A stretch of 21,728 nt of DNA from Gemmatimonadota bacterium (GCA_026713285.1 JAPOOT010000484.1:1-21728), one strand, 5' to 3'. Positions 1 through 7,364 are shown, counted from the stretch's first letter. Numbers and translations are program-made. The notes: generated by a model not told the origin, from the sequence alone.

Positions 1-2
1 GG

Positions 3-71
3 ATCACGTCTCCCCGCGACCGCGATGTCGTCCACGCCGAAGAAGAACCGACGGAAGGTGAACCCGCGTGA
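3..71 (+). CDS. C-terminal end of an upstream gene (partial)
   Basis: One plus-strand frame is open from the window edge and ends with TGA at 69-71, overlapping the GTG start of the kinase gene (GTGA). Such a stop/start overlap is common between genes of one operon. The visible tail is about 22 residues, acidic near its end (HAEEEPTEGEPA). No family can be recognised. A second frame is also open across this stretch, so the assignment is tentative. Confidence 0.35.
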   Translation: MTSPRDRDVVHAEEEPTEGEPA

Positions 72-805
72 GACTACTGGGAATCGATATCGGTGGATCG
101 GGTATTAAAGGCGCGCCGGTCTGTCTGGAATCCGGGAAACTGGAGACGGAACGGTTCAGGATCGCGACCCCCAAACCGGCCACCCCCGATAAAGTCATCA
201 AGACCGCGGCGGAAATCGTCCGGCACTTCGACCTCGAAGGACCCGTGGGTTTCGGCTTTCCCGCGGTGATCAAGAACGGCACGGTAATGACCGCGGCGAA
301 CATCGACTCGTCCTGGATCGGCGTGAACGCCGCCGAACGCATGGCGGAGGCAACGGGCCGTCCGGTCGTTCTCGTGAACGACGCCGATGCGGCGGGTATG
401 GCGGAAATGCGCTACGGCTCGGGCAGGGGCAGGGACGGCGTAGTGGTCATCGCGACCCTCGGAACCGGTATCGGAACCTCCCTGTTTGTCGACGGCAAGC
501 TCGTGCCCAGCACGGAATTCGGCCACATCGAGATGAAAGGACACGTGGCGGAGAAATACGCCGCCGACAGCGTGCGGAAGGAGAAGAGGCTGGGCTGGCG
601 GGCATGGGGCAGACGCGTAAACGATTACCTCTGCAAACTGAACGAGCTGATCCGTCCGGACCTGATCATCGTGGGCGGCGGCGCCAGCAACAAGTACGAA
701 AAGTTTTTCCCGTGCTTCACCGTGGATACCGAGGTCGTACCCGCCCGGCTGAGGAACCAGGCCGGGATCATCGGGGCGGCCCTGGCCGCGCAGACTGCCG
801 CGTGA
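68..805 (+). CDS. ppgK: ROK-family polyphosphate glucokinase-like kinase
   Basis: A 245-aa sugar kinase of the ROK/actin-ATPase fold, probably phosphorylating glucose to glucose-6-phosphate in the cytoplasm with polyphosphate and/or ATP. The phosphate-binding motif GIDIGGSGIKG lies at residues 5-15. A VNDADAAGMAE segment at about 103-113 carries the catalytic Asp, and ATLGTGIGTSLFVDG at about 129-143 is the second phosphate-binding loop. GHIEM follows at about 152, and LIIVGGGAS near the C-terminus is the adenosine motif. The length is typical of PPGK. The start is GTG at 68, overlapping the preceding stop and preceded by a GGAAGG ribosome-binding site; this places the GIDIGG motif at residue 5, as expected. 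Use of polyphosphate rather than ATP is inferred from overall similarity only. Confidence 0.85.
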   Translation: MRLLGIDIGGSGIKGAPVCLESGKLETERFRIATPKPATPDKVIKTAAEIVRHFDLEGPVGFGFPAVIKNGTVMTAANIDSSWIGVNAAERMAEATGRPVVLVNDADAAGMAEMRYGSGRGRDGVVVIATLGTGIGTSLFVDGKLVPSTEFGHIEMKGHVAEKYAADSVRKEKRLGWRAWGRRVNDYLCKLNELIRPDLIIVGGGASNKYEKFFPCFTVDTEVVPARLRNQAGIIGAALAAQTAA

Positions 806-832
806 CCCGCGAGAACGACGAAAGCGCCGTAC

Positions 833-1708
833 ATGTCCATTCTCACCAAGTCGAAACTGTTTCCCCTGCTGCCCGACGGCGTCCGCGGACGCGTGACCGA
901 GAACCACCGGCTTTCCCCGTCCCGCCGCCTGAAGAGCAGGAAACAGGCCGGAGAGTTCATCCTGGAACGGTGTTTCGTTTCGGTATACTCCGGCACCGAA
1001 CTTCCCAGTATCCAGGAAGCCATTGACGGCAGTGCCGACCGTTCCGGTCACGGGGACCGGATAAGCACGGGACAAGGCATCGCCAGCATCTGGATGGGCG
1101 ACCTGACAGAAGCCGTACCCTGCCTTGTCGGCACGTTCGTGAAGCGAAAACCCACGCTGGTGGCCCGGAAGCACTGGGCGGCGCTGCTGGCCATGGAACG
1201 GGAGGGTTTCCAGGGCGCCCGGGAAAGCAACCGGATATCCCCGGCGGCATACCACCTGGCCGACTGCATCGAGCGAGACGGCCCGGCCACGGGTCAGACC
1301 CTCCGCGATCGACTCGCCGAATCCCTTCCCATGGACAGGCGGACATTCCGCAGGGCTTTGCTGGAGCTCGAGAAACTGTGGTTGATCGTTCCCGGACGGA
1401 TCGAAAGGAGCATGCACGACGCGGCTTCATGCGTATGGGAGTTGACGAAGCGATGGGTGCCCGCCGAAACGGCGAGGGAAGCCGTGTCCATGACCCGCCG
1501 TCACGCCATGCGCAGCCTGCTCCTGGGCGCCGTGGATTCCGCGGGGGCCGTCGACGAGAAGGCGGTCTACCGCTGGTTCGGCTGGCCCCGGTCCATGACG
1601 GGCGTCCTCTTGCAGGAAGCCCTGTCAGCGGAAGCGTGCTACCGGATAGACGGCCCCAATCCCGTGATCATTTCGAGCGACCTGGCCGAAATCTGGCCGG
1701 TAGCCTAG
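833..1708 (+). CDS. AlkZ-related winged-helix protein, function uncertain
   Basis: A 291-aa protein. The central region (about residues 140-215) reads as winged-helix DNA-binding segments: SLPMDRRTFRRALLELEKL, then a turn and WELTKRW. The N-terminal half has IWMGDLTEAVPCLVGTFVKRKPTLVARK and ELPSIQEAIDG, a pattern I associate with the AlkZ/YcaQ-related winged-helix family (base-excision DNA glycosylases and relatives). This is recognition from memory, not a search, and no catalytic QxQ or QxD motif is evident. It lies 27 bp after the kinase gene and may be co-transcribed. The ribosome-binding site before ATG 833 is weak. A DNA-repair role would fit the methyltransferase that follows, but that link is inference. 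Confidence 0.6.
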   Translation: MSILTKSKLFPLLPDGVRGRVTENHRLSPSRRLKSRKQAGEFILERCFVSVYSGTELPSIQEAIDGSADRSGHGDRISTGQGIASIWMGDLTEAVPCLVGTFVKRKPTLVARKHWAALLAMEREGFQGARESNRISPAAYHLADCIERDGPATGQTLRDRLAESLPMDRRTFRRALLELEKLWLIVPGRIERSMHDAASCVWELTKRWVPAETAREAVSMTRRHAMRSLLLGAVDSAGAVDEKAVYRWFGWPRSMTGVLLQEALSAEACYRIDGPNPVIISSDLAEIWPVA

Positions 1709-1722
1709 CACGGCCGATCAGA

Positions 1723-1814
1723 CCGGCGGCGGTACTTCCGTCCGAGTTGCGGGGGAACGCCCGTCCGATCGGCGGCGGTACTTCCGTCCGACCTACGGAG
1801 GAACTTACGTCCGA
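1723..1814 (+). repeat. Tandem array of four 23-bp degenerate repeats
   Basis: Four contiguous 23-bp units occupy 1723-1745, 1746-1768, 1769-1791 and 1792-1814. Each ends in CGTCCGA. Units 1 and 3 are identical over the last 22 bases (core GGTACTTCCGTCCGA); units 2 and 4 are diverged. The array fills most of the gap between the AlkZ-related gene and the methyltransferase gene. The period is not a multiple of three and no start site is near, so it is unlikely to be coding. It could be an operator array, or simply a replication-slippage product. Confidence 0.85.
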
Positions 1815-1878
1815 CCAACCGCGCATCCCCACGGCCAACCTGTGCGCCGAAGCCCATCCGTAAGGAACCCGTCCCGAT

Positions 1879-2649
1879 ATGCGCTTATACCACGATGACG
1901 ACCAGGCCCGGCTCTGGCTGGGCGACGCGCGCAGGATGGACCCGATCCCCGACGGGTGCGCCAGCCTGGTGCTGACCTGTCCGCCCTGGTGGGACGGCGG
2001 CGACTACGGCCACCCGGACCAGATCGGCTTCGGCCAGACCTATTCTGGATTTCTGGCCTCCCTCTCCGAGGTCTGGGCGCATTGTCGACGGTGCCTGATG
2101 CCCGGCAGGGCGATGATCGTCTGGATCGCCGATCTGCTCTGGCGGGAAGAACCGGTCGCGCTTGTGGCGGACGCGCACCGCGGTCTCCAGGAGGCGGGAT
2201 TTCTATACGAGGCGACCTGGTACTGGTTCGATCCGCGGAAGGAAACGAGGAAGGAAGAGGCGGATGCCCGCGTGCCGCTGGGATGCCGGCCCAAGACGCA
2301 CGCCGAGACCATCCTGGTCTACCGTAAGCCGGGCGCCGCCGAAGCGCCCGCGCCCGGCGTCATGCAAAAAAGCCGCGTACCCGTGAAAGAATGGAGGGCG
2401 GGCCGCCAGGCCGTGTGGACGCCCGACGAGAACCTGGATCCCCCCTACCAACGCCTGATTCGCCTCTGGTCATACGCGGGTGAAACGGTCCTGGATCCCT
2501 TTGCCGGGCAGGGCATGATCGCGCTGGCGGCGCGTGCGCTCGAACGCCGCAGCATTTCCGTGGAACTGAATCCCGATTCCTGCCGGCAGATCGTCTCGCT
2601 CCTCGCGGAGCCTCACATGCCGCGTTCGTCCAGCAGCCGCCGCAGGTAG
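1879..2649 (+). CDS. Orphan DNA methyltransferase (N4-cytosine or N6-adenine type)
   Basis: A 256-aa SAM-dependent amino-methyltransferase acting on DNA. Catalytic motif IV is TCPPWW at residues 33-38, of the S/T-PP-W/Y type used for exocyclic amino groups. The SAM-binding motif DPFAGQG is at 206-212, followed by SVELNP at 227-232. With motif IV before the FxGxG motif, the order is that of the beta class or related small methyltransferases. The region between (about 110-180) is basic and probably contributes to target recognition. AAGGA lies upstream of ATG 1879. No restriction endonuclease is visible on either side, so it looks solitary, either regulatory or a phage/element remnant. Its last 37 bp overlap the 3' end of the convergent isomerase gene. 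The target sequence cannot be predicted. Confidence 0.85.
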   Translation: MRLYHDDDQARLWLGDARRMDPIPDGCASLVLTCPPWWDGGDYGHPDQIGFGQTYSGFLASLSEVWAHCRRCLMPGRAMIVWIADLLWREEPVALVADAHRGLQEAGFLYEATWYWFDPRKETRKEEADARVPLGCRPKTHAETILVYRKPGAAEAPAPGVMQKSRVPVKEWRAGRQAVWTPDENLDPPYQRLIRLWSYAGETVLDPFAGQGMIALAARALERRSISVELNPDSCRQIVSLLAEPHMPRSSSSRRR

Positions 2650-3449
2650 GCGACGGCCTTCGGTACCGCCGTCTCCTCGGCCTCGACGTCCTGCCCTTCG
2701 TAAACGACCGACATCCAGCCATTGAAACCGACGTGTTTCAGGATCCCGAGAATGCGTGGATAGTCCAGCCACGCTTCCTCGCCGGACTGGACGCGGTAGA
2801 ACTTCGCCCGGACGTGCGCGGCGTGGGGCGCGCTTTTCTCCATGCTTCCGTAGAAATCGTATGCGGGATCGGGATTGCCTCTCGCTCCCGATGCGCCCGG
2901 TGACCCCGCGTACTGGCCCGTGTCCAGTATATGAGTGAAGGAAGGGTGGTTCACTTCGGTGAGAATCCGCACGACGTCATCGCCCGTGCGGGTCACGCAC
3001 CCGTGGTTGTGGTTGTGCAGTCCCACGGCGACACCCCGGGCGGCCCCGTGGGCGACGACCTCCGAAATCGCGTGGATCATGCGGGTCCAGGTGACGTCGG
3101 CGGGCGTATCGTCCCGGTCCCACGCGGCGAAGATACGCACCATCGGTACGTGCATTCGCGCGGCCACGTCGATCCAGTGGTTTACCATCCCGATCTCCTC
3201 GGCGATCTCACCGGCCGGCTTTCCGAAGTTGTTGCTGATGCCGAGATAGGAGACGGCCAGCCCTCGCTGCAGGCATCGCATGCGCACGTCACCCAGGTAC
3301 GCGTCGTCTTCCGAAGCCAGCGCCCGGGTATGGATGTCGATCCCGTCGAGTTCCATTTCCCGGGCACGGTCGATGAAGTCAAAAAGGTCCATGCGGCCTT
3401 CTGAAATGGCGTGACCATAGCTTAAAGACATGCAACCGAGTTTAATCAC
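2613..3449 (-). CDS. Sugar phosphate isomerase/epimerase (xylose isomerase-like TIM barrel)
   Basis: A 278-aa cytoplasmic protein of the AP endonuclease 2 / xylose-isomerase-like barrel family, which isomerises or epimerises sugars or sugar acids with a divalent metal. The N-terminal strand MIKLGCMSLSYG is typical. Likely metal or substrate residues include GLHNHNHG at about 143-150, the Asp of HILDTGQY at about 176, the His/Arg pair of AAHVRAKFY, and the Glu of SVVYEGQD near the end. The start is GTG at 3449, overlapping (GTGA) a TGA that closes the frame of the upstream gene's ancestral extension. It is the last gene of a four-gene minus-strand operon with a deacetylase and a rhamnose mutarotase. 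The substrate is unknown. Confidence 0.85.
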   Translation of the reverse strand: MIKLGCMSLSYGHAISEGRMDLFDFIDRAREMELDGIDIHTRALASEDDAYLGDVRMRCLQRGLAVSYLGISNNFGKPAGEIAEEIGMVNHWIDVAARMHVPMVRIFAAWDRDDTPADVTWTRMIHAISEVVAHGAARGVAVGLHNHNHGCVTRTGDDVVRILTEVNHPSFTHILDTGQYAGSPGASGARGNPDPAYDFYGSMEKSAPHAAHVRAKFYRVQSGEEAWLDYPRILGILKHVGFNGWMSVVYEGQDVEAEETAVPKAVAYLRRLLDERGM

Positions 3450-3465
3450 TGCGCGTCTTCCTCTC

Positions 3466-3555
3466 TCCCGCCGGACGGGCCGTCGCCGGACGGGCCGTCG
3501 CCGGACGGGCCGTCGCCGGACGGGCTGTCACCGGATCATTGGTCGCCGGACGGGT
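3466..3555 (-). repeat. Six 15-bp tandem repeats, in frame (G-P-S-G-D) on the minus strand
   Basis: Six contiguous 15-bp units start at 3466, 3481, 3496, 3511, 3526 and 3541. The three central units are identical (CGTCGCCGGACGGGC); the outer ones are diverged. On the minus strand each unit reads as five codons (Gly-Pro-Ser-Gly-Asp) in the frame of the 347-aa gene. That gene's TGA stop at 3536-3538 sits inside a diverged unit. The same frame then stays open through the remaining units to a TGA at 3446-3448. Confidence 0.9.
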
Positions 3556-4579
3556 TTCCGTCCATCGTGCAGGACTGCTCCAGGAAATAGACCATCACAT
3601 ACTCCTCCGCCGTACGCTTGGGGCCGGGCAGGTTTCGGATCCGCCGAGCGTGGGCTTCGAGGTGGCGCTTGACGAAGAACAGGTAAAGCTGGGTGACGAA
3701 GTCGGTCGCTGTATGATTGTAGAGATACGTGGGCGACAGGGAAAGGGTGGTATCAACGCCCGGATAGGCCGCCGTTTGATGGCCTTCCGCCATTTCCCTG
3801 TTTATCGATTCGAGCTCCTCGGTGGACACGCTGAACAGGAATTCGCGAAAGGCCTGCAACTCCTCCGGCGGACAGGTTCTCCTGGAGAAGTAATCGAGGA
3901 ACTGGATGTCGCCGCCGGCGCGCATCAGGGCGAAGATCTCGGACACTCCCATGAGGGTGCCCAGTTGCACGGTGGTCTGCCGCCGAGCTTCCCAGGTGGT
4001 CTCCAGCACGGGCAGGAAGGCTTCGATGCGCCGGGAAAACCGGTCTTCCCAGAGCAGGGTCAGGGCGGTAGCCGCCTTGGTTCGGACGGCGCGGCCGAGA
4101 CTGTCGTCGCAGACAATGGCGGTTAATAGCGATTCAATCACCTTATTGTGTATGCTCTGGCTGATCCGGTTGCCGATTGCGTCTTCCACGGTCGTGAAAT
4201 CTTTCCTGCCGCCCAGCGCCTCCTGGGCGACCTGGTGCAGCAGCCGGAACAGATTGAGTCGCGCCATGACATACACCTGCCCGACCGCGGCACGCATGGG
4301 CAGCAGCATGTCGACCGTGAACAGCGTGGCGTTGGAGAGCGCTTCGATCAGGGACGAGGCGTCTCTCCGCTGCTGGCCCAGGGACTGGCTCTGCAGCAGG
4401 GAGGGATAGGCGTTCATGACCTTTGCAAGGTCATTCAGCCGGGCGATGGATTCACAGATCGCCTGGTCGAGGTGCGCGGCGTGGGGATTTCTGCTTTCCT
4501 TCAGCGAATCGGTGATATCACAGATCAGCCGTTTGTCGTCGTGCGTCAGGACGGGCGTATCGAGGGTGGTTGTGTCCAA
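3536..4579 (-). CDS. Uncharacterised helical protein of 347 aa
   Basis: I do not recognise the family. The protein reads as almost entirely alpha-helical and soluble, with no signal peptide or membrane segment. Stretches such as KVIESLLTAIVCDDSLGRAV and LTLLWEDRFSRRIEAFLPVL suggest HEAT-like helical pairs. Conserved-looking points include the SRRTCPPEELQAF segment and a late LYLFFVKRHLEAHARRIRNL helix. The start is TTG at 4579, the only near candidate after the mutarotase stop (43-bp gap). The C-terminus runs into the 15-bp repeat and ends GNPSGDQ. It lies between rhamnose mutarotase and a sugar isomerase in one operon, so a link to sugar metabolism is possible, but no activity can be assigned. 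Confidence 0.75.
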   Translation of the reverse strand: MDTTTLDTPVLTHDDKRLICDITDSLKESRNPHAAHLDQAICESIARLNDLAKVMNAYPSLLQSQSLGQQRRDASSLIEALSNATLFTVDMLLPMRAAVGQVYVMARLNLFRLLHQVAQEALGGRKDFTTVEDAIGNRISQSIHNKVIESLLTAIVCDDSLGRAVRTKAATALTLLWEDRFSRRIEAFLPVLETTWEARRQTTVQLGTLMGVSEIFALMRAGGDIQFLDYFSRRTCPPEELQAFREFLFSVSTEELESINREMAEGHQTAAYPGVDTTLSLSPTYLYNHTATDFVTQLYLFFVKRHLEAHARRIRNLPGPKRTAEEYVMVYFLEQSCTMDGNPSGDQ

Positions 4580-4593
4580 CGTAGTTTTGTTTA

Positions 4594-4607
4594 CCCCGCG
4601 CGCGGGG
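4594..4607. repeat. 14-bp perfect GC palindrome in an intergenic gap
   Basis: CCCCGCGCGCGGGG reads the same on both strands and lies in the 43-bp gap between the mutarotase stop and the TTG start of the 347-aa gene. No T-run follows on either strand, so it is not a standard intrinsic terminator. It could form a hairpin close to the start of the downstream gene. Confidence 0.5.
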
Positions 4608-4622
4608 GGCGCGCTTTGCCTG

Positions 4623-4958
4623 CTATTCCAAGTAGAATACCTGCTCCAGCGGCACCATGTTCTCGTCGGCGTGCTTGCCGCCGAGGTTCTCGAAGTAGGG
4701 CGCCATAAACTCCTGCCATCGCGCGTTGACGTCTTTTTCGGCCATGGTGGCCAGTGCTTTCTCGAAATCCGGTGTCTCGCAATATCCGAAGAGCAGCCCG
4801 TCCTCGCGCATGAAAAGCGAGTAGTTGTGCCATCCCGCTTCGCGCAGGGCGTCCAGCATTTCGGGCCAGACCTCCCGGTGGTGCTTCTTGTAGTCTTCGA
4901 TCATGTCTTCCTTGACCTTCAGGATGAATCCCACCCTTTGCATGGCGATCTCCTTCAT
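4623..4958 (-). CDS. rhaM: L-rhamnose mutarotase family protein
   Basis: A 111-aa cytoplasmic dimeric alpha-beta barrel of the RhaM/RhaU family, which interconverts the alpha and beta anomers of L-rhamnose (or a related deoxy sugar) so that pathway enzymes receive the right form. Family features are the opening QRVGFILKVKEDMIEDYKKH, the HREVWPEMLDALREAGWHNY block that contributes active-site His and Tyr, and the ending RWQEFMAPYF. The length is normal. ATG 4958 is used here; an internal ATG at 4943 (MQRVGF) would match the usual N-terminus better. It lies 36 bp after the PIG-L gene. No other rhamnose genes (kinase, aldolase, isomerase rhaA) are visible, so the actual substrate may be a different sugar. 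Confidence 0.88.
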   Translation of the reverse strand: MKEIAMQRVGFILKVKEDMIEDYKKHHREVWPEMLDALREAGWHNYSLFMREDGLLFGYCETPDFEKALATMAEKDVNARWQEFMAPYFENLGGKHADENMVPLEQVFYLE

Positions 4959-4972
4959 GCTTCGCGCATTAT

Positions 4973-5019
4973 GCCTTGTAACTGACTTTTTCTGTCACGC
5001 CTTGTACTTGTAACTGACT
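4973..5019. repeat. Imperfect direct repeat around the PIG-L stop codon
   Basis: CTTGTAACTGACT occurs at 4975-4987 and 5007-5019, and GCCTTGTA at 4973-4980 and 4999-5006. The second copy carries an extra CTTGTA. The pair flanks the stop codon at 4995-4997, so the last codons of the deacetylase gene appear partly duplicated into the gap before the mutarotase gene. Confidence 0.7.
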
Positions 5020-5855
5020 GTCTCGATGTTCTCGTGGTCCGACCTGCGGGCCCGCTCGAGGGCGTAGGACGAGACCGGGAAATAGTAGTGGGTTTCGGCG
5101 TTGAGCGAAATGAACCCCTCGGCGTAGGCGACGTTTCCCGCGCTGCCGAAAGCGCCATCGGAGGTCTCGATGCGTTTCCGCGCGTACGCGCCGCCGTAAC
5201 CCTGGCTCACGAGGGCGTCAAGCGAAGCCAGTTTCTTGTCGACCACGTCCGTGATATCGATGAAAACGTCGTTGTAATATCCGCCGCGGGCGTCCCACAC
5301 GTTGCGCGGCAGACTCGCCGCGCCGCATCCCCAGTAAAACACCTGCGCGACCTGGTGGGGCGGACGCCGGTCGCCCGGGTCGACGGCGCCGGCCAGTCCC
5401 ATGGCGAGCATCACGATGCGGCCGGCCACGGCGTGGGGGTTCCACGTGCCCCCGCCCTCGTCGGGAAAATGGGTGAGGATGATATCCGGCTTCAACTCCC
5501 GCAGCAGGCGGGCGAGTTGGCGTACGATCGGCTTCTCGGGCAGCAGTACCGCGTCGTCGGCGCCCAGGAAATAGACGTCTTCCACGCCGAGGGCGCGGCA
5601 GGCCGAGCGCGCTTCTTCCGCCTTCACGTCGGACCGTTCCGCCATCATCTGTTTCAGCGTTTCCCCCTCCGGCACTTCCTCCGCGTGGAACATCTCGTCG
5701 CTGATCACCTTGTCGTGCACGCGGGCGCCGTGGGTCAACACCACGCAACCCACCCAGTCTCCCCTGGCCGCATGATGGGCCATGGCGCCGCCTGACTGGT
5801 CGAAAATGTCAGCCGGATGAGCGCCGATGGACAATATCCGAAGCCGATCACTCAT
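4995..5855 (-). CDS. PIG-L/LmbE-family deacetylase
   Basis: A 286-aa zinc-dependent N-deacetylase of the PIG-L (LmbE) family, members of which remove acetyl groups from N-acetylglucosamine-type sugars or related conjugates. The N-terminal metal motif is AHPADIFD (His13 and Asp16), a variant of AHPDDE. The second motif is THFPDEGGGTWNPHAVAGR, with His141 the likely third ligand. I chose ATG 5855 because it places the first strand (LRILSIGAHPAD) at residue 5; the frame stays open upstream to 6068, but that part has no family features. It is the first gene of the minus-strand operon, with a promoter about 170 bp upstream. The HPAD variant may indicate a subfamily with its own substrate. Confidence 0.87.
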   Translation of the reverse strand: MSDRLRILSIGAHPADIFDQSGGAMAHHAARGDWVGCVVLTHGARVHDKVISDEMFHAEEVPEGETLKQMMAERSDVKAEEARSACRALGVEDVYFLGADDAVLLPEKPIVRQLARLLRELKPDIILTHFPDEGGGTWNPHAVAGRIVMLAMGLAGAVDPGDRRPPHQVAQVFYWGCGAASLPRNVWDARGGYYNDVFIDITDVVDKKLASLDALVSQGYGGAYARKRIETSDGAFGSAGNVAYAEGFISLNAETHYYFPVSSYALERARRSDHENIETVSYKYKA

Positions 5856-6027
5856 GTAGATACACTCATTCTTCAAAAGGGCGCAATCAACGGGTGTTAC
5901 GGGTATGTTGTACGCTTGACTGTGGCCGATAGAAAGGCTTTCTTGTCCCAGGCTCACCGGCGGGCCGGAAGGTCGGAGACGACGAGGGATTCCGGATTCG
6001 GCGGCGCCTGTAGTTTCGATATCCCGG

Positions 6028-6055
6028 AATATAGATCGTCGCACCTGCCCGTCAA
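6028..6055 (-). promoter_or_regulatory. Sigma-70-type promoter for the deacetylase operon
   Basis: On the minus strand TTGACG (plus 6050-6055) and TATATT (plus 6028-6033) are separated by 16 bp, each matching five of six consensus bases. The predicted start near 6021 gives an untranslated leader of about 165 nt before ATG 5855. It lies in the divergent gap shared with the MFS gene. Confidence 0.6.
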
Positions 6056-6077
6056 CAGGATTTTCCACAGGGCGCCC

Positions 6078-7307
6078 ATGCTCGCGCGGCTTGGCTCACG
6101 CTGGAAAGCGGCCGGTCTGCTTTCCATTACCGATTTCCGTTACCTCTGGATATCCAGCAGCATCTGGTGGCAGACGCGCTGGATGGATGAGCTGATCGTC
6201 GGCTGGGTCGTGCTGGAACTGACCGACTCGGCCGGGATGGTGGCGCTGGTCAGTTTCTGCCGCATGGCGCCGTTCATGCTCTTCGGCCCTTTCTTCAGCA
6301 CCGTGGTGCGGTACGTGAGCTACCGGTGGCTGATCGTCAACGCCCAGTTCATCAACTGTACCGTCAGCGGCCTCTTCTGGGCCCTCGCCTTCTTCGGCGA
6401 TCTCGCCTTCTGGCACATCGTCGTCGGTTCCATCCTCATCGGTATGGGCAGCGCCTACGACTGGTCCTCCCGCCGGGCGCTCATCCCGGACCTGGTGGGC
6501 AAGGACCGGACGACGGACGCCATGGTCATGGAGACGGTACCGCAGAACATCTCCCGGCTGATCGGGCCGCTCATGAGCGGCATCCTGCTCGAGTTTACAG
6601 GTACGAAGGGCGGATTCCTCGCCCTCTTCCTCCTTCAGATCGTCCAGATCGCCGTCATCGTCCGGCTTTCCTCCGACACGGATCGGACCGACCGGAAGAA
6701 GAGCCGGCTGGCCCCGTGGAAGGACCTGCTGCTCGCCTACCGGTATTCCCGCCGGAACCCCCGGATCTCGGGCGTGCTGATCATCACCTTCCTCATGAAC
6801 GCCTTCGCCTTCTCCTACCAGGTCCTGCTGCCCGTTTTCGTGCGGGACGTCCTCTTCCTGGGCCCCATGGAACTGGGCCTCCTCGGCGCGGGCACCGGGA
6901 TCGGATCGATCTTGGGCATCGCCCTGATAGACCGGCTGGGCAGGTACTACCGGGAAGGCATCATCTTCACCGTCAGTTCCCTGCTCAACGCCGTGGCCAC
7001 GCTGATCTTCGCCCTCTCCATGTCATTTTCCCTCTCCCTGGCCATGCTGATCCTGGTGGGCATCGGCCAGACCGGGTTCAGCATCATGCAGTCTTCGATC
7101 ATTCTCCGCTACTCCATAGACGCCATGCGGGCCCGGGTCATGGGCCTGCTTGTGCTCGCCATCGGCGGAGGTCCGCCGGGACGGCTGCTGGTCGGTTCGC
7201 TGGCCGGCGTCGTCGGCGCGCCCCTTGCCCTTGCTACGTGCGCCGGGGTGGCCAGCATGGGCGTTGTGAGTGTGCTGTGGCGGTTGGGGGGAATGCGGAA
7301 AAACTGA
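6078..7307 (+). CDS. Major facilitator superfamily transporter (MFS_3/EntS-like)
   Basis: A 409-aa inner-membrane protein with about 10-12 hydrophobic helices, resembling the MFS_3 exporter group that includes the enterobactin exporter EntS. Typical features are the opening LLSITDFRYLWISSSIWWQT, the Arg-rich cytoplasmic loop YDWSSRRALIPDLVGKDR between helices 4 and 5, and the central loop DTDRTDRKKSRLAPWKDLL joining two six-helix halves. ATG 6078 puts the first helix where the family has it; the open frame upstream to 5817 overlaps the deacetylase start and has no transporter features. It is divergent from the deacetylase operon. The exported compound is unknown. The stop codon lies inside a 24-bp direct repeat. 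Confidence 0.85.
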   Translation: MLARLGSRWKAAGLLSITDFRYLWISSSIWWQTRWMDELIVGWVVLELTDSAGMVALVSFCRMAPFMLFGPFFSTVVRYVSYRWLIVNAQFINCTVSGLFWALAFFGDLAFWHIVVGSILIGMGSAYDWSSRRALIPDLVGKDRTTDAMVMETVPQNISRLIGPLMSGILLEFTGTKGGFLALFLLQIVQIAVIVRLSSDTDRTDRKKSRLAPWKDLLLAYRYSRRNPRISGVLIITFLMNAFAFSYQVLLPVFVRDVLFLGPMELGLLGAGTGIGSILGIALIDRLGRYYREGIIFTVSSLLNAVATLIFALSMSFSLSLAMLILVGIGQTGFSIMQSSIILRYSIDAMRARVMGLLVLAIGGGPPGRLLVGSLAGVVGAPLALATCAGVASMGVVSVLWRLGGMRKN

Positions 7308-7364
7308 CGGGCGCGGGAAATTCTCGGACTTGGTATAAATTGACGGGCGCGGGAAATTGTCGGA
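7305..7364 (+). repeat. 24-bp direct repeat at the MFS stop codon
   Basis: Copies at 7305-7328 and 7341-7364 match at 23 of 24 positions (shared start TGACGGGCGCGGGAAATT), 36 bp apart. The first copy begins with the TGA stop of the MFS gene. Both lie in the gap between the convergent MFS and dehydratase genes. It is not an inverted repeat and has no terminator shape. Confidence 0.8.

Noticed and set aside
74..1417. 447-codon minus-strand open frame
   Set aside because: Antisense to the kinase and AlkZ-related genes, with no family features in its translation.
3466..3555. Possible CRISPR array
   Set aside because: The units are only 15 bp and directly adjacent, with no spacers and no cas genes.
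5856..6068. N-terminal extension of the PIG-L frame
   Set aside because: It would run through the promoter at 6028-6055 and displace the AHPAD motif from its usual N-terminal place.
5817..6077. N-terminal extension of the MFS frame
   Set aside because: It overlaps the deacetylase start and the deacetylase-operon promoter, and has no transporter features; ATG 6078 fits the family.
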